DNA of 64,000 bases from Streptococcus suis (GTDB lineage: Bacteria > Bacillota > Bacilli > Lactobacillales > Streptococcaceae): the NCBI RefSeq assembly GCF_024509555.1, contig NZ_JAMWEL010000009.1, forward strand, positions 24,328-88,327, in the 5' to 3' direction. Position numbers and translations under genes: made by a program. Shown piece after piece: positions 8,261 through 16,982 of this stretch. Positions within the stretch are counted from its first letter, which is position 1. Every line of letters begins with the position of its first letter. The notes under the pieces are model-generated. The model was not told the DNA's origin, searched no databases, and saw only the letters and a list, made by a program, of their open reading frames with translations.

Positions 8261-8776
8261 TTAGCTATCACCTGCATCTCTTATCCGTTTCTTAATCTTC
8301 TGACTAAACTCAATCATCCTCCGCTTTTCCTCCGGCCAGATTTTGGTCACACGGTCCACGGCAATAATAAACACAATGACCACCGCATAGTCTTTGGCAC
8401 TATCAATCACACCTAGGTTTTCCAAAATAGTCAAGAGCAAGTAAAAGCTAAACAAGATGGTCCGTTTGGGCAGGGCCATCAGGAATTCAACTCCAGCCTT
8501 ATAGCCCAGATAAATCTGCCGATTGAGCCCCCTGGCGCGTTCCAACCGACGATTGAGAAAAGCACGAATACGGCTATAAAACCAGTCGGACGTAAAAAAG
8601 AGGGACTGAATGGCAATGGCGATTAGGGATAAATTGTTAGCGTGCTTCTCCGTCATACCAAATACTCTGGCAATGATGTAGGTCCAATCCCCGTTATCAA
8701 TCCATATCAAAATCGAAAAATAAACAACTGCACCTGCCACCACAATCAAGGGAAGAGCACGAAGGTATTTAAGCAT
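8261..8776 (-). CDS. Small membrane protein of unknown function
   Basis: 171 residues with four likely membrane segments: two at the N-terminus (about 5-25 and 44-63), one around YLLLTILENLGVI and one around DYAVVIVFIIAV. A basic loop between them (RIRAFLNRRLERARG) and a basic tail (KKRIRDAG) suggest cytosolic loops. I do not recognise the family. ATG 8776 is used because GGAG lies 9 bases upstream; the frame also allows a TTG at 8782. It stands 81 bases after the SnoaL-like gene in the same direction, so it may be the last gene of that operon. A copy of the recurrent 13-base motif (8241-8253) lies just downstream. Confidence 0.75.
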   Translation of the reverse strand: MLKYLRALPLIVVAGAVVYFSILIWIDNGDWTYIIARVFGMTEKHANNLSLIAIAIQSLFFTSDWFYSRIRAFLNRRLERARGLNRQIYLGYKAGVEFLMALPKRTILFSFYLLLTILENLGVIDSAKDYAVVIVFIIAVDRVTKIWPEEKRRMIEFSQKIKKRIRDAGDS

Positions 8777-8857
8777 GAGCAACTACTCCACTATCTTTTT
8801 TTCTATTATCAACCAAGAAACCAAACAAGTCAAGAAAAAAGAAGGAGACATTCCCTC

Positions 8858-9619
8858 TTAAAACTTCCCTAGATTCGTCAAGTCTTTCTTCCCTGGCATG
8901 ACTTCCTTGTTATCCCAGTGTTCCACAATCTTGCCGTCTTTGAGGCGGTAGATGTCAAAGTGGGCGTAGTCCCGACCTGCAATCCAGACTTTCGAGTAAG
9001 CCACCACATAGTCGCCCTGTCCCATCACCTTGAAGACAAAGTCGTAGGTGACTTGATTCTCGACAAGATAGTCCTTATAGGCCGCACCGCCTTGGGCAAT
9101 CTCTTGGTTGTGCTGAATCAGGTCTGCCGCCACATAGTCGTTAAACTTGTCGATTTCCCCATTTTGAAGGACATCGACCAAGAAACGACGGACGATTTTC
9201 TTGTTGTCCTCAGTCTTGTCTAGGTCTGTCAACTCAAAGTCGGCATAAATCGGGTCTGTTTGGCCAATGGTTTTTGGATAGGCATCGATGACATCCCAAT
9301 GCTCGACGATACGGCCGTTTTCATCAGAACGGAAAATGTCCGCCGTCACCCACTCAGCCTCACCGTCATTGAGTTTCTGGTGGACATGGACGAAGACAAA
9401 ATTTCCGTCTTCAATGGCACGCACAATATTTATTTCCCGCTTGGGATTGCGTTTGAAAAAGTCCTCAAAGAAAGCCGCAAAGCCCTCTTTCTCATCCGGC
9501 ACACCTGTACTATGCTGGGTGTAAGTAGCTCCCATATAGTTTTCATGGACTTCCTTGATTTCCCCGTCGCGAATGCCACGGAGATAGAGATTTTTAGCAT
9601 TTTCTAGTTGATTAGTCAT
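8858..9619 (-). CDS. Tandem SnoaL-like / NTF2-fold protein
   Basis: 253 residues made of two similar halves, each resembling the SnoaL/ketosteroid-isomerase fold. The first has NYMGATYTQHSTGVPDEKEG and IVEHWDVIDAYPKT; the second has DYVAADLIQHNQEIAQGG and IVEHWDNKEVMPG. The repeated element IVEHWD is the family hallmark. No signal peptide or membrane segment is present, so it should be cytosolic. The reaction is unknown; such proteins range from enzymes to small-molecule binders. It starts 9 bases after the OpuC-type permease gene ends, which places it in the same transcript as that transporter and the MarR regulator. Confidence 0.8.
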   Translation of the reverse strand: MTNQLENAKNLYLRGIRDGEIKEVHENYMGATYTQHSTGVPDEKEGFAAFFEDFFKRNPKREINIVRAIEDGNFVFVHVHQKLNDGEAEWVTADIFRSDENGRIVEHWDVIDAYPKTIGQTDPIYADFELTDLDKTEDNKKIVRRFLVDVLQNGEIDKFNDYVAADLIQHNQEIAQGGAAYKDYLVENQVTYDFVFKVMGQGDYVVAYSKVWIAGRDYAHFDIYRLKDGKIVEHWDNKEVMPGKKDLTNLGKF

Positions 9620-9628
9620 GATTTTCTC

Positions 9629-11143
9629 CTATTTCAGTAAATTTTCCTGTTCCAAGTATTCCCTCGCCACTTGCTCTGCCGACTTGCCTTCCACATCGAC
9701 CGCATAGTTCATCTTGGTCATTTCCTTGGTCGATATTTTGCCCGCCAAAGCCCCCAAGACTTGCTCCAACTTGGGATATTTGTCCAAGGTTTCTTTGGTC
9801 AATAGCGGAGCGGCCTGATAAGGTGGGAAAAGCTGTTTGTCGTCTTCCAGGATTTTCAGCTTGTAAGAAACAATCTTGCTATCCGTTGAGTAGGCATCAA
9901 CTAGCTGCACATCTCCATTTTTAATGGCTTCGTAGCGAAGGGCAGGCTCCATGGTTTTAACATTGAGGTTGAGCCCGTAAAGATTGGTCAGACCGACATT
10001 CCCGTCCTCACGGTCGTTAAACTCCAAGGAGAAGCCTGCAACAGCTGACTGCTGCACTTTTGCCAAATCCGAAATCTTTTCAAGACCATGATCTTGAGCG
10101 TAGTCTTCCGTCACTGCCACAGCATAGGTATTTTGAAAATCCGTCGGTGCTAGGTAAACCAGGCCATCCTGTTCCAAAATCACTTCTTTTGCGTAGGTAT
10201 AAACCTCCTCAGGATTGTTGGACAGGTCAGACGGTGGACTAATCAAAAGAGTGGTCGTAATGGTACCAGTGTACTCAGGGTAAATATCAATCGAGCCTGA
10301 CTTGAGGGCTTCATAGAGGAAGCTGGTCTTGCCAAAGTTTGGCTCCAGCTCCACCTCGATATCCGTCTGGTCTTCAATCAAGAGCTTGTACATATTGATG
10401 AGGATTTCAGGCTCTGCCCCTAGTTTCCCAGCGATGACCAGCTTTTTCGATGAAGACTGGTTGAGCGGAACATAGCTAGCTCCGACTGCCAAAAGTGTCA
10501 CCAAGAGAGCGGCTAGAATGGTGCGAGGCTTCTTGTCCTGCAAGAACTTGATGACCGAGCCAAAGAGGACAGCCAAGACTGCCGACGACACCGCTCCAAT
10601 CAAAATCAGGGCCGAATCATTGCGGTCAATTCCCAAGAGGATAAAGGAGCCCAAACCACCTGCACCGACCAAGGCAGCAAGCGTTGCCGTTCCAATAATC
10701 ATAATGGACGCCGTCCGAATACCAGACATGAGAATAGGCATAGCCAGAGCCAACTGAAACTTACGCAATTTTTCTAGCTTGGTCATTCCAAAGGCTGTCG
10801 CAGCCTCTTCCAGCGAGGGATCGATTTCTGAAAGTCCGGTCAACGTCCCCTGCAAAATGGGGAAAATAGCATAAATAACCAGAGCCACCACCGCAGGGAG
10901 CGTACCAATACCCATAAAGGGAATGAAAAGTCCCAGCAGTGCCAAGGACGGAATGGTCTGGAAAACGCCTGTCACCTGCAAACTCCACTCGGTCAGCTTT
11001 TTCTTGTTAGACAAGACCAAGCCCAGTGGCACCGCAAGAGCAATAGCGATAATTAAGGCCAGAAGGGAAATCCGCAGGTGCTCGAAGAGGGCTGTCAGCC
11101 AGTCCGCCTTGCGTTCCAGAAAGGTTGTTATCAACTGATCCAT
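9629..11143 (-). CDS. OpuC/OpuB-type osmoprotectant ABC transporter, permease fused to substrate-binding domain
   Basis: 504 residues. The first ~205 are an MetI-like permease with about six membrane segments and the coupling loop [26 protein letters not shown] further membrane segment ([19 protein letters not shown]) then tethers a type 2 periplasmic-like binding domain (about 230-504) that starts [15 protein letters not shown] and contains [14 protein letters not shown], typical of quaternary-amine (choline, betaine, carnitine) binding proteins of the OpuAC/OpuCC kind. Fused permease-binding proteins are common in streptococci. The exact ligand cannot be told. The start ATG overlaps the stop of the ATPase gene by one base, so the two are translationally coupled. 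Confidence 0.88.
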   Translation of the reverse strand: MDQLITTFLERKADWLTALFEHLRISLLALIIAIALAVPLGLVLSNKKKLTEWSLQVTGVFQTIPSLALLGLFIPFMGIGTLPAVVALVIYAIFPILQGTLTGLSEIDPSLEEAATAFGMTKLEKLRKFQLALAMPILMSGIRTASIMIIGTATLAALVGAGGLGSFILLGIDRNDSALILIGAVSSAVLAVLFGSVIKFLQDKKPRTILAALLVTLLAVGASYVPLNQSSSKKLVIAGKLGAEPEILINMYKLLIEDQTDIEVELEPNFGKTSFLYEALKSGSIDIYPEYTGTITTTLLISPPSDLSNNPEEVYTYAKEVILEQDGLVYLAPTDFQNTYAVAVTEDYAQDHGLEKISDLAKVQQSAVAGFSLEFNDREDGNVGLTNLYGLNLNVKTMEPALRYEAIKNGDVQLVDAYSTDSKIVSYKLKILEDDKQLFPPYQAAPLLTKETLDKYPKLEQVLGALAGKISTKEMTKMNYAVDVEGKSAEQVAREYLEQENLLK

Positions 11144-11874
11144 TAGGCACCTCCCCGATTTTTCATAAATTCAACAACAAAGTCATTAGCAGGCTGGTTG
11201 CGAAGCTCATCGGGCGTTCCCAGCTGGACTACTTCTCCTGCCTTCATCAAGCAAATACGGTCTGCCAACTTAACCGCCTCGTCCATATCATGCGTGACGA
11301 AAACCGTCGTCATCTTGAACTCTTCATGCAAGTCTTTGATTAAGTCCTGCAACTGCCCTTTACTAATAGGGTCTAGGGCTGAGAAAGGCTCATCCATCAG
11401 CAAGACCTTGGGATTGGCAATGATCGCTCGCAAAATCCCAATCCGTTGCTTTTCTCCGCCAGACAAGTCCTTGGGCAAACGGTCCAAATAGCTGTCCGGC
11501 TCCAGACCTACCTTGGTCAAGAGTTGTCTGGATTTTTTCAAGGTTTCTTCCTTGTTCAGGCCCTTCATCTCAGGAATAAGAGCAATATTTTCAGCCACTG
11601 TCATATTTGGAAATAAAGCAATCTGTTGCAGGACGTAGCCAGTTTCCAAGCGTAACTCACGCAAGTCAAAGTCTTTCAGCCGCTTGCCCTGAATCCGAAT
11701 ATCTCCGTCTGTCTGCTCAATCAAACGGTTGATCAGTTTCAGCGTGGTTGTTTTTCCGCTACCGCTTGGTCCAATCAGGACAAAGAATTCTCCCTCTTGG
11801 ATATCAAAGGTCAAATTTTTCAAGATTGGTCCGTTGACCTGATAGGTCAAGGACACATTTTGGTACTCAATCAT
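11143..11874 (-). CDS. OpuC/ProV-type ABC transporter ATP-binding protein
   Basis: 243-residue cytosolic ATPase partner of the downstream permease-binding fusion. Walker A is GPSGSGKTT (about 34-42), the Q-loop VLQQIALFP, the signature [11 protein letters not shown], and Walker [14 protein letters not shown] with the H-loop [10 protein letters not shown]. It lacks the C-terminal CBS pair of the larger OpuAA/OpuCA proteins (~380-400 residues), so osmotic sensing through CBS domains is not expected here. It overlaps marR by 8 bases upstream and the permease by one base downstream. Confidence 0.9.
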   Translation of the reverse strand: MIEYQNVSLTYQVNGPILKNLTFDIQEGEFFVLIGPSGSGKTTTLKLINRLIEQTDGDIRIQGKRLKDFDLRELRLETGYVLQQIALFPNMTVAENIALIPEMKGLNKEETLKKSRQLLTKVGLEPDSYLDRLPKDLSGGEKQRIGILRAIIANPKVLLMDEPFSALDPISKGQLQDLIKDLHEEFKMTTVFVTHDMDEAVKLADRICLMKAGEVVQLGTPDELRNQPANDFVVEFMKNRGGA

Positions 11875-12316
11875 TGGTTTCTCCTCCTATGATTTCTGTC
11901 AAGGCCTGCCCATAGCGTCCAAAGAGGTCCAGTAACTGCTCCTGTTCTTGCAAGCTGAACTGGGACAGGGCTGTTTTTTCTGCCTCTTCTAAGGGGTCCA
12001 AAATCCGACTGGCATAGACACGGCCTTCCTCAGTCAGCTTGACCTTCTTATGTCGTTTATCTGCAGGATTTTCCTCAAAAAAGACATAGCCCTTATCAAG
12101 AAATTTCTTAATGGTGGCATTGACCACCTGCTTACTAGAGTAAGTCTTCTTACTGATCCAATTCTGTGTCATACCTCCGGGATTATAATAAAGCCACATA
12201 AGGATCGATAGGCACTTGCCGTTTAGCCACTGTCGCCTTGCATAACCCTCATAGAGCCCGACCTGCTGGTCAAAGATACGGGCCAAGTTCTTACTCCGCT
12301 GTCTCAGTTCTGTCAT
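11867..12316 (-). CDS. MarR-family transcriptional regulator
   Basis: 149 residues with a winged helix-turn-helix: GGMTQNWISKKTYSSKQVVNATI is the helix-turn-helix region, and the wing includes NPADKRHKKVKLTEEG, the conserved DxRxxxxxLT-like MarR motif. ATG 12316 is preferred, since GGAGG lies 6 bases before it; ATG 12319 is only 3 bases away. The start lies inside the 3' end of the oxidoreductase gene (26-base overlap), and the stop overlaps the ATPase gene. The regulator therefore sits second in its own operon, and the palindrome at 13342-13364 over the operon promoter is the likely operator. The inducer is unknown. Confidence 0.88.
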   Translation of the reverse strand: MTELRQRSKNLARIFDQQVGLYEGYARRQWLNGKCLSILMWLYYNPGGMTQNWISKKTYSSKQVVNATIKKFLDKGYVFFEENPADKRHKKVKLTEEGRVYASRILDPLEEAEKTALSQFSLQEQEQLLDLFGRYGQALTEIIGGETND

Positions 12317-13280
12317 CATCTTCCTCCCTATTGAGCACAATCACCTTGCCAAAAGCCTCCACCCCTTCTAAATAGCAGTGAGCCTCCTGTATGCTATCCA
12401 AACTAAAAATCTTCTCAGGCCCAACTGGCACCTGATAACGAGCTAGGTAGTCAAACATCTCCTGCAACTTGTCCTGATTGACATTGCCCGAATAAAAGGT
12501 AGTCAAATAGACATTCTGCCGCAACTGCTCAATGGGGTCAAAGTCCTCCAGATACCACTTGCCACCCAACTGCCCCGTCGAGCAGACAATGCCGCCCTCC
12601 TCCAGATGAGCCAGGGAATCCGCTAGAGTAGCAGGCCCAACTAACTCAAGAATCTTGCTGAAAGTCAAGTCTGTCTGCAAACGCCCCTCTTTTTCGAGGA
12701 TGACTTGGCTGAAACCAGAGGCCAACAGTTGATCGGTCTTTTCTACCTTGCGAACAGAAGCGTAGATAGGTAGGTCTGGAAACTGGCTCCGCACTAATTT
12801 GACAAAGGCCTGTCCAACCCCGCTAGCCCCCGCACGCACCAAGATTCGATCTGACGCTTCCAGCTTGAGATTTTTCATGGAACCGTAGGCAGTGTAGTAG
12901 GTTTCAGGGACGCTAGCTAGCTCCGCCCAACCCAAATCGGTCTGGACAGGGTAGAGGATTTGATTAGGCACCAGGGCGTACTCTGCGTAACCACCGTCAA
13001 AGGCTCGACCCAGCTCGCCCATGATAGATACAACCTTTTGCCCGACTGGTAACCTGTCTGGCTCCGTCGTTTCCCCAATGACGCCGACCAACTCAATCCC
13101 TAAAATGCGTGGAAATACTACACATGGTGACAGGCCCTGTCTGGTAAAAATCTCCGAATGGTTGATGCCAAAGCCCTTAATGTTCACCAAAGACCAGCCT
13201 GTTTTAACCTGCGGTTTGGCAACTTCTTTTACTTCCAAAACCTCTGGACCACCTGCTTTTGAAACTACAACAGCCTTCAT
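12291..13280 (-). CDS. Zinc-type alcohol dehydrogenase-like / quinone oxidoreductase family protein
   Basis: Medium-chain dehydrogenase/reductase of ~329 residues. The N-terminal GroES-like part has KGFGINHSEIFTRQG and ILGIELVGVIGE; the cofactor part has ILVRAGASGVGQAFVKL, an NADPH-type Rossmann motif. The zinc-binding cysteines of true alcohol dehydrogenases are absent, so this is probably a zinc-free NADPH:quinone reductase-like enzyme. The substrate is unknown. MKAVVVSKAGGPEVLEV (13280) is the family start; ATG 13286 is only four bases past GAGG, so 13280 is preferred. First gene of the MarR/OpuC-type operon. Confidence 0.85.
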   Translation of the reverse strand: MKAVVVSKAGGPEVLEVKEVAKPQVKTGWSLVNIKGFGINHSEIFTRQGLSPCVVFPRILGIELVGVIGETTEPDRLPVGQKVVSIMGELGRAFDGGYAEYALVPNQILYPVQTDLGWAELASVPETYYTAYGSMKNLKLEASDRILVRAGASGVGQAFVKLVRSQFPDLPIYASVRKVEKTDQLLASGFSQVILEKEGRLQTDLTFSKILELVGPATLADSLAHLEEGGIVCSTGQLGGKWYLEDFDPIEQLRQNVYLTTFYSGNVNQDKLQEMFDYLARYQVPVGPEKIFSLDSIQEAHCYLEGVEAFGKVIVLNREEDDDRTETAE

Positions 13281-13322
13281 AGGCATCCCCCCTCTTTTTT
13301 TAATTAGTCAAATCTTTTTACT

Positions 13323-13350
13323 ATTATAACAGAAAAAGAAGGATAGTCAA
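13323..13350 (-). promoter_or_regulatory. Promoter of the oxidoreductase-marR-transporter operon
   Basis: Minus strand TTGACT (13345-13350), 16 bases, TATAAT (13323-13328) preceded by TGT. Confidence 0.75.
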
Positions 13351-13364
13351 TATTTTTGACTATC
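13342..13364. promoter_or_regulatory. Palindromic operator, probably for the MarR protein
   Basis: GATAGTCAA-N5-TTGACTATC is a perfect 9+9 inverted repeat covering the -35 of the operon promoter. A further half-site, TAGTCAAA, lies downstream of the -10 at 13305-13312. Size and position suit a MarR dimer blocking RNA polymerase. That the local MarR binds it is inference. Confidence 0.65.
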
Positions 13365-13452
13365 TGCTTCCCAGTAATTCTAAGCTGTTTTCTATTTTTA
13401 AGACTTGAGCTCAGCCTCTTTTAACAAACTGATTTCATTCTAACAAACTACT

Positions 13453-14760
13453 TTATTTTTCCTTCAAGACAAGATTCAAGACAAGTGCTGCCAAGGTCCC
13501 TGTTGAAATACCTGATGAGAAGACCATTTGAAGAGCTGATGGAAGATGACTCAATAATTCTGGACGAACGGTCACTCCAATCCCAAGCGCAAAGGCAATG
13601 GAAATAATCAAGAGCTCACGATCCCCAATTTTAACCATTGCAAGAGTCTTAATCCCTTGGGCTGCAACCAAACCGAACATGATAATCCCAACACCACCAA
13701 GAACAGGCTGAGGCATGATGGAAATCAAGGCAGATAATTTTGGAAAGACACCAAGTAGGGTTAAGATAATACCTGCTAAAATCATGACATGACGACTAGC
13801 AACTTTTGTTAAGGTAATGAGACCAACATTTTGTGAGAAGGCTGTATTTGGACCAGCCCCAAAAACACCTGCAATCAAGGAACCAACTCCGTCTGCCAGA
13901 ACACCATTTGCTGCCCGCTCAGAAGAAATCTTCTGGTTAGAAGCTTCTCCAATGGCCATCATAATTCCGACTGTACCGATCAAGGATACGACATAGGCTG
14001 GAATGAAGGCTAGAATAGAAGATAGGTCAAATTTTACACCATAATGGAAAATTTTAGGAAGAGCAAACCAGGCCGCTTCTCCAACAGCCGATAAATCAAC
14101 TTTCCCAAGAAAAATACACAAGATGTAACCAAAAACCATCCCAAAGAAGACAGAGGCTGTTTTCAGCATTCCTTTACCATAATGATTTAAAGCCAAAGTG
14201 AAAACCAAGACGATAAAGGCAATACTGATATTTTCAACAGAAGCATAGTCTGAAGCGCCAGCTCCACCAGCTGCCCAGTCCATACTTACTGGCATGAGGG
14301 TAATACCGATGAGGGATACAACAGTCCCTGTAATCAATGGCGGAAAGAAGCGCATCAAGGGTTTTACAAAACGACTGAGAGCAATCTCAACAAATGAACC
14401 AGCAATGGTTGCACCCACGATACCAGCAATTCCCAACTGACTACCAACACTGATAGCTGGATTGGCAAAGGTAAAGTCCGTCCCCATCATACCAGAGACA
14501 CGTGAACCTACTGGGCCAACACCTTTAGATTGCAAAATGGTGGCAATACCAGCAACAAAGATAGAGGCTGATACCATAATAGAAGTATCTTCTACCGATA
14601 ATCCCAAGGCACTTGCAACGACAAGAGGCACTGCGATGATTCCTGCAAAAGCTGCTAAAATATGCTGAAAAGCAAGCAAAACTGCCATCCCTTTTGGTGG
14701 TTGTTCATCAATTCCATAGAGCATTTCTGATGAATGTTCATTTGTTGTTTTCTGAGACAT
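13453..14760 (-). CDS. pbuX: Xanthine/purine permease (NCS2 family)
   Basis: 435-residue NCS2 nucleobase transporter of the xanthine/uric acid subgroup. It has the entry segment LAFQHILAAFAGIIAVPLVVA, the motif GEASNQKISSERAANGVLADG (TM8 loop) and GAGPNTAFSQNVGLITLTKVASR (TM10 region); the latter is the purine-type variant of the motif. Around 12-14 membrane segments are predicted. ATG 14760 follows AAGGAGAA; a longer frame to 14823 is not used. In many streptococci xpt and pbuX form one operon; here they are divergent across a 216-base region, which argues for shared control from that region. Confidence 0.85.
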   Translation of the reverse strand: MSQKTTNEHSSEMLYGIDEQPPKGMAVLLAFQHILAAFAGIIAVPLVVASALGLSVEDTSIMVSASIFVAGIATILQSKGVGPVGSRVSGMMGTDFTFANPAISVGSQLGIAGIVGATIAGSFVEIALSRFVKPLMRFFPPLITGTVVSLIGITLMPVSMDWAAGGAGASDYASVENISIAFIVLVFTLALNHYGKGMLKTASVFFGMVFGYILCIFLGKVDLSAVGEAAWFALPKIFHYGVKFDLSSILAFIPAYVVSLIGTVGIMMAIGEASNQKISSERAANGVLADGVGSLIAGVFGAGPNTAFSQNVGLITLTKVASRHVMILAGIILTLLGVFPKLSALISIMPQPVLGGVGIIMFGLVAAQGIKTLAMVKIGDRELLIISIAFALGIGVTVRPELLSHLPSALQMVFSSGISTGTLAALVLNLVLKEK

Positions 14761-14844
14761 GAGTTCTCCTTCTTTATTCCTAAATAATGCTATTAGTCTA
14801 TCAGAAAACACAACCATTTTCAATACATTTTGTTATAAATAGCA

Positions 14845-14862
14845 CAAAACGTTCGTGTTTTT
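14845..14862. promoter_or_regulatory. PurBox-like motif between pbuX and xpt
   Basis: On the minus strand AAAACACGAACGTTTTG contains CACGAACG, close to the streptococcal/lactococcal PurR PurBox (AWWWCCGAACWWT). A weaker AAACGAATT lies at ~14902-14911. Assignment is by motif resemblance and purine context only. Confidence 0.35.
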
Positions 14863-14934
14863 TGACTGATTTTGTCAATATATACAATATTTCAACCCGA
14901 GAATTCGTTTATTGTTTTGATTTTATCAAAAAAA

Positions 14935-14943
14935 TGCTATAAT
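14935..14943 (+). promoter_or_regulatory. xpt promoter, extended -10
   Basis: TGCTATAAT; the -35 region is poor (TTTTGA at 17 bases). The leader is only about 27 bases, too short for a guanine riboswitch. Confidence 0.65.
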
Positions 14944-14976
14944 ACACAAAAGTAGCATTTGGAGGAGAAGATAAAC

Positions 14977-15558
14977 ATGAAAGCTTTGGAAGAACGCATT
15001 TTAAAAGATGGTCAGGTATTAGGAGAAAACATCTTAAAAGTTGACTCATTCTTGACCCATCAGGTTGATTTTCGATTGATGAAAGAAATGGGGCAGGTCT
15101 TGGCAGATGCCTATCGCTCTAAAGAAATTACCAAGGTTGTCACAATCGAAGCCTCGGGTATTGCACCAGCCGTCTATGTTGCAGAAAGCCTAGATGTGCC
15201 AATGATTTTTGCTAAAAAGCATAAAAATATTACTATGACCGAAGGCATTTTGACCGCCGAAGTCTATTCATTTACCAAGCAAGTCACCAGCACCGTCTCT
15301 ATCGCTAGTAAGTTTTTGTCGCCTGAGGACCGTGTTCTAATCGTTGATGACTTTTTGGCCAATGGACAAGCAGCAAAAGGCTTGATTGATATTATCCAAC
15401 AGGCTGGGGCGCAAGTGGCTGGGGTTGGTATCATCATCGAAAAGTCCTTCCAAGATGGTCGCCAGCTCTTACTGGATGCAGGTGTCCCTGTTACTTCTCT
15501 CGCTCGTATTGAAAAATTCCAAGATGGACAGGTTGTTTTTGCAGCTGCGGATATTTAA
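14977..15558 (+). CDS. xpt: Xanthine phosphoribosyltransferase
   Basis: Purine salvage enzyme that converts xanthine and PRPP to XMP. The 193-residue protein starts [22 protein letters not shown] and carries the PRPP-binding motif [17 protein letters not shown] (about 122-138). [11 protein letters not shown] is the active-site loop typical of XPRT. GGAGGAG lies at the right distance from ATG 14977; a TTG at 14959 is rejected. It is divergent from the purine permease and followed by a terminator. Confidence 0.95.
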   Translation: MKALEERILKDGQVLGENILKVDSFLTHQVDFRLMKEMGQVLADAYRSKEITKVVTIEASGIAPAVYVAESLDVPMIFAKKHKNITMTEGILTAEVYSFTKQVTSTVSIASKFLSPEDRVLIVDDFLANGQAAKGLIDIIQQAGAQVAGVGIIIEKSFQDGRQLLLDAGVPVTSLARIEKFQDGQVVFAAADI

Positions 15559-15561
15559 AAG

Positions 15562-15598
15562 GACTTGCTTCCAATCGGGAGCAAGTCTCTTCTATATT
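15562..15598 (+). terminator. xpt terminator
   Basis: GACTTGCT-N11-AGCAAGTC followed by TCTTCTATATT between the convergent xpt and rsuA genes. Confidence 0.7.
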
Positions 15599-15600
15599 AT

Positions 15601-16329
15601 CTATAATTCCACACCAAAGACTTCCAGACTAATCAATTCTGCTTCTGTTAACCTGCGGTATTCTCCAAGCGCTAATTTGGGATATAAGCGAAGAGGCCCC
15701 ATGGTCAATCGTTGCAAGTCTGTCACCGTCTTTCCACAGGCCTGCACCATGCGTTTGACCTGGTGAAATTTCCCTTCTCGGATGGTGATGTCAACGAGCG
15801 AGGTCTGCTTAGCTTCATCTGTAGAGAGGATGGTCAACTGAGCTGGTTGACAGGTAAAGTCTTTCAGCTCAATTCCTGCCGCAAATCGTTCGACATCCTC
15901 TTGGGTCATGATCCCGTCAACCTGTGCACGGTAGAGTTTATCAACATGTTTTTTCGGAGAAAGCATAGCATGAGCCAGCTGACCGTTGTTGGTCAAGAGG
16001 AGCAAGCCATGGGTATCAATGTCCAAGCGTCCAACAGGAAAAACTTCCTTATGGCGAGCTGTATCATCTAGCAGGTCCAAGACAGTCCGATGACGGTCAT
16101 CCTCGGTGGCTGAAATCACACCCTTGGGCTTGTTTAACAGATAGTAAACAAAGGTTTCATGACTCAAGACCTGGCCTGCTACTGCAATCTGATCTGACTT
16201 TTCATTAATCTGCTGTTTTGGGGAGGTTTCTACTTGGCCGTTGACTGTGACTTGCTTGTTTTTCAGGAGTTTCTTGACTTCTGTCCGACTGCCAACACCA
16301 CAATCCACTAAAAATTTATCTAATCGCAT
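15601..16329 (-). CDS. rsuA: 16S rRNA pseudouridine(516) synthase
   Basis: 242 residues: an N-terminal S4 RNA-binding domain (MRLDKFLVDCGVGSRTEVKKLLKN) then the RsuA/RluB catalytic domain. The catalytic aspartate is in PVGRLDIDTHGLLLLTN, and the conserved LLNKPKGVIS precedes it. EGKFHQVKRMVQACG closes the active site. The length and the short linker favour RsuA over RluB. The first codons overlap the end of the upstream acetyltransferase gene by 10 bases, so the two are co-translated. Confidence 0.93.
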   Translation of the reverse strand: MRLDKFLVDCGVGSRTEVKKLLKNKQVTVNGQVETSPKQQINEKSDQIAVAGQVLSHETFVYYLLNKPKGVISATEDDRHRTVLDLLDDTARHKEVFPVGRLDIDTHGLLLLTNNGQLAHAMLSPKKHVDKLYRAQVDGIMTQEDVERFAAGIELKDFTCQPAQLTILSTDEAKQTSLVDITIREGKFHQVKRMVQACGKTVTDLQRLTMGPLRLYPKLALGEYRRLTEAELISLEVFGVEL

Positions 16330-16946
16330 ACGACTTTCTTTTCCATTTTGATATATTCTGCTTGCTTTTCTATTTCTGTAAAACCAAGAGCATGAAAGAG
16401 TTTTTGGGCAACTTGATGAGAGCTAGCAACTGTCAGTTTGATACTAGCTGGCTGAACATGCTCTACTAAATAGTCTTCAATAGTCTGATAGAAAGCTCTG
16501 CCATTTCCTTGACCTGTCAAAGAAGGTTTCATGCCCAAACGAATGTCAACTGTCTCGCCATCTTGGTCAATACAGAAATAGCCCATGAGGGCAGCATTGC
16601 GGATGACTGCAAAAAAGCGGCCCCCACGCGCCTCTGGTGAAATCATCTCAGCATAAATCTTGGGGTTTGCACTAATCGTATAGGCATCCAAAGGTGGTTG
16701 ATAGCGCCAATGGTTAGCAATTTCCAATGCCAGATCCTGGGGCAGGGGCATGATGTAAAAATAATCCATCCGCCGAAAATTTTTTGCCAAATTTTTAATC
16801 CGACGGTTTTGGGTGGCGTAATGATCTGTCTGATAGACATAATCCACATAGCCCAACTGATAAGAGGGAATCATGTCTTTAAAAATCAACTGAGCATCCT
16901 CGGGAAAGCGAAGTATTAATTCATTTAAGCGGTTGTTTTCTAACAT
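16320..16946 (-). CDS. GNAT-family N-acetyltransferase
   Basis: 208 residues with the GNAT acetyl-CoA-binding motif A at LTGQGNGRAFYQTI (R/Q-x-x-G-x-G/A) and a C-terminal KLFHALGFTEIEK typical of motif B. The ~100-residue N-terminal part is not recognised. The acceptor is unknown. The stretch GNGRAF is encoded by a minus-strand copy of the recurrent 13-base motif (16495-16507). It overlaps rsuA and may be its operon partner. Confidence 0.85.
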   Translation of the reverse strand: MLENNRLNELILRFPEDAQLIFKDMIPSYQLGYVDYVYQTDHYATQNRRIKNLAKNFRRMDYFYIMPLPQDLALEIANHWRYQPPLDAYTISANPKIYAEMISPEARGGRFFAVIRNAALMGYFCIDQDGETVDIRLGMKPSLTGQGNGRAFYQTIEDYLVEHVQPASIKLTVASSHQVAQKLFHALGFTEIEKQAEYIKMEKKVVCD

Positions 16947-16982
16947 AGGAATATTATACCAAAAAGGAGCGGAAATCCGCTC

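Noticed and set aside
14776..14976. Guanine riboswitch before xpt
   Set aside because: The xpt -10 lies at 14938-14943, leaving a leader of about 27 bases, and no purine aptamer motifs were seen on either strand.
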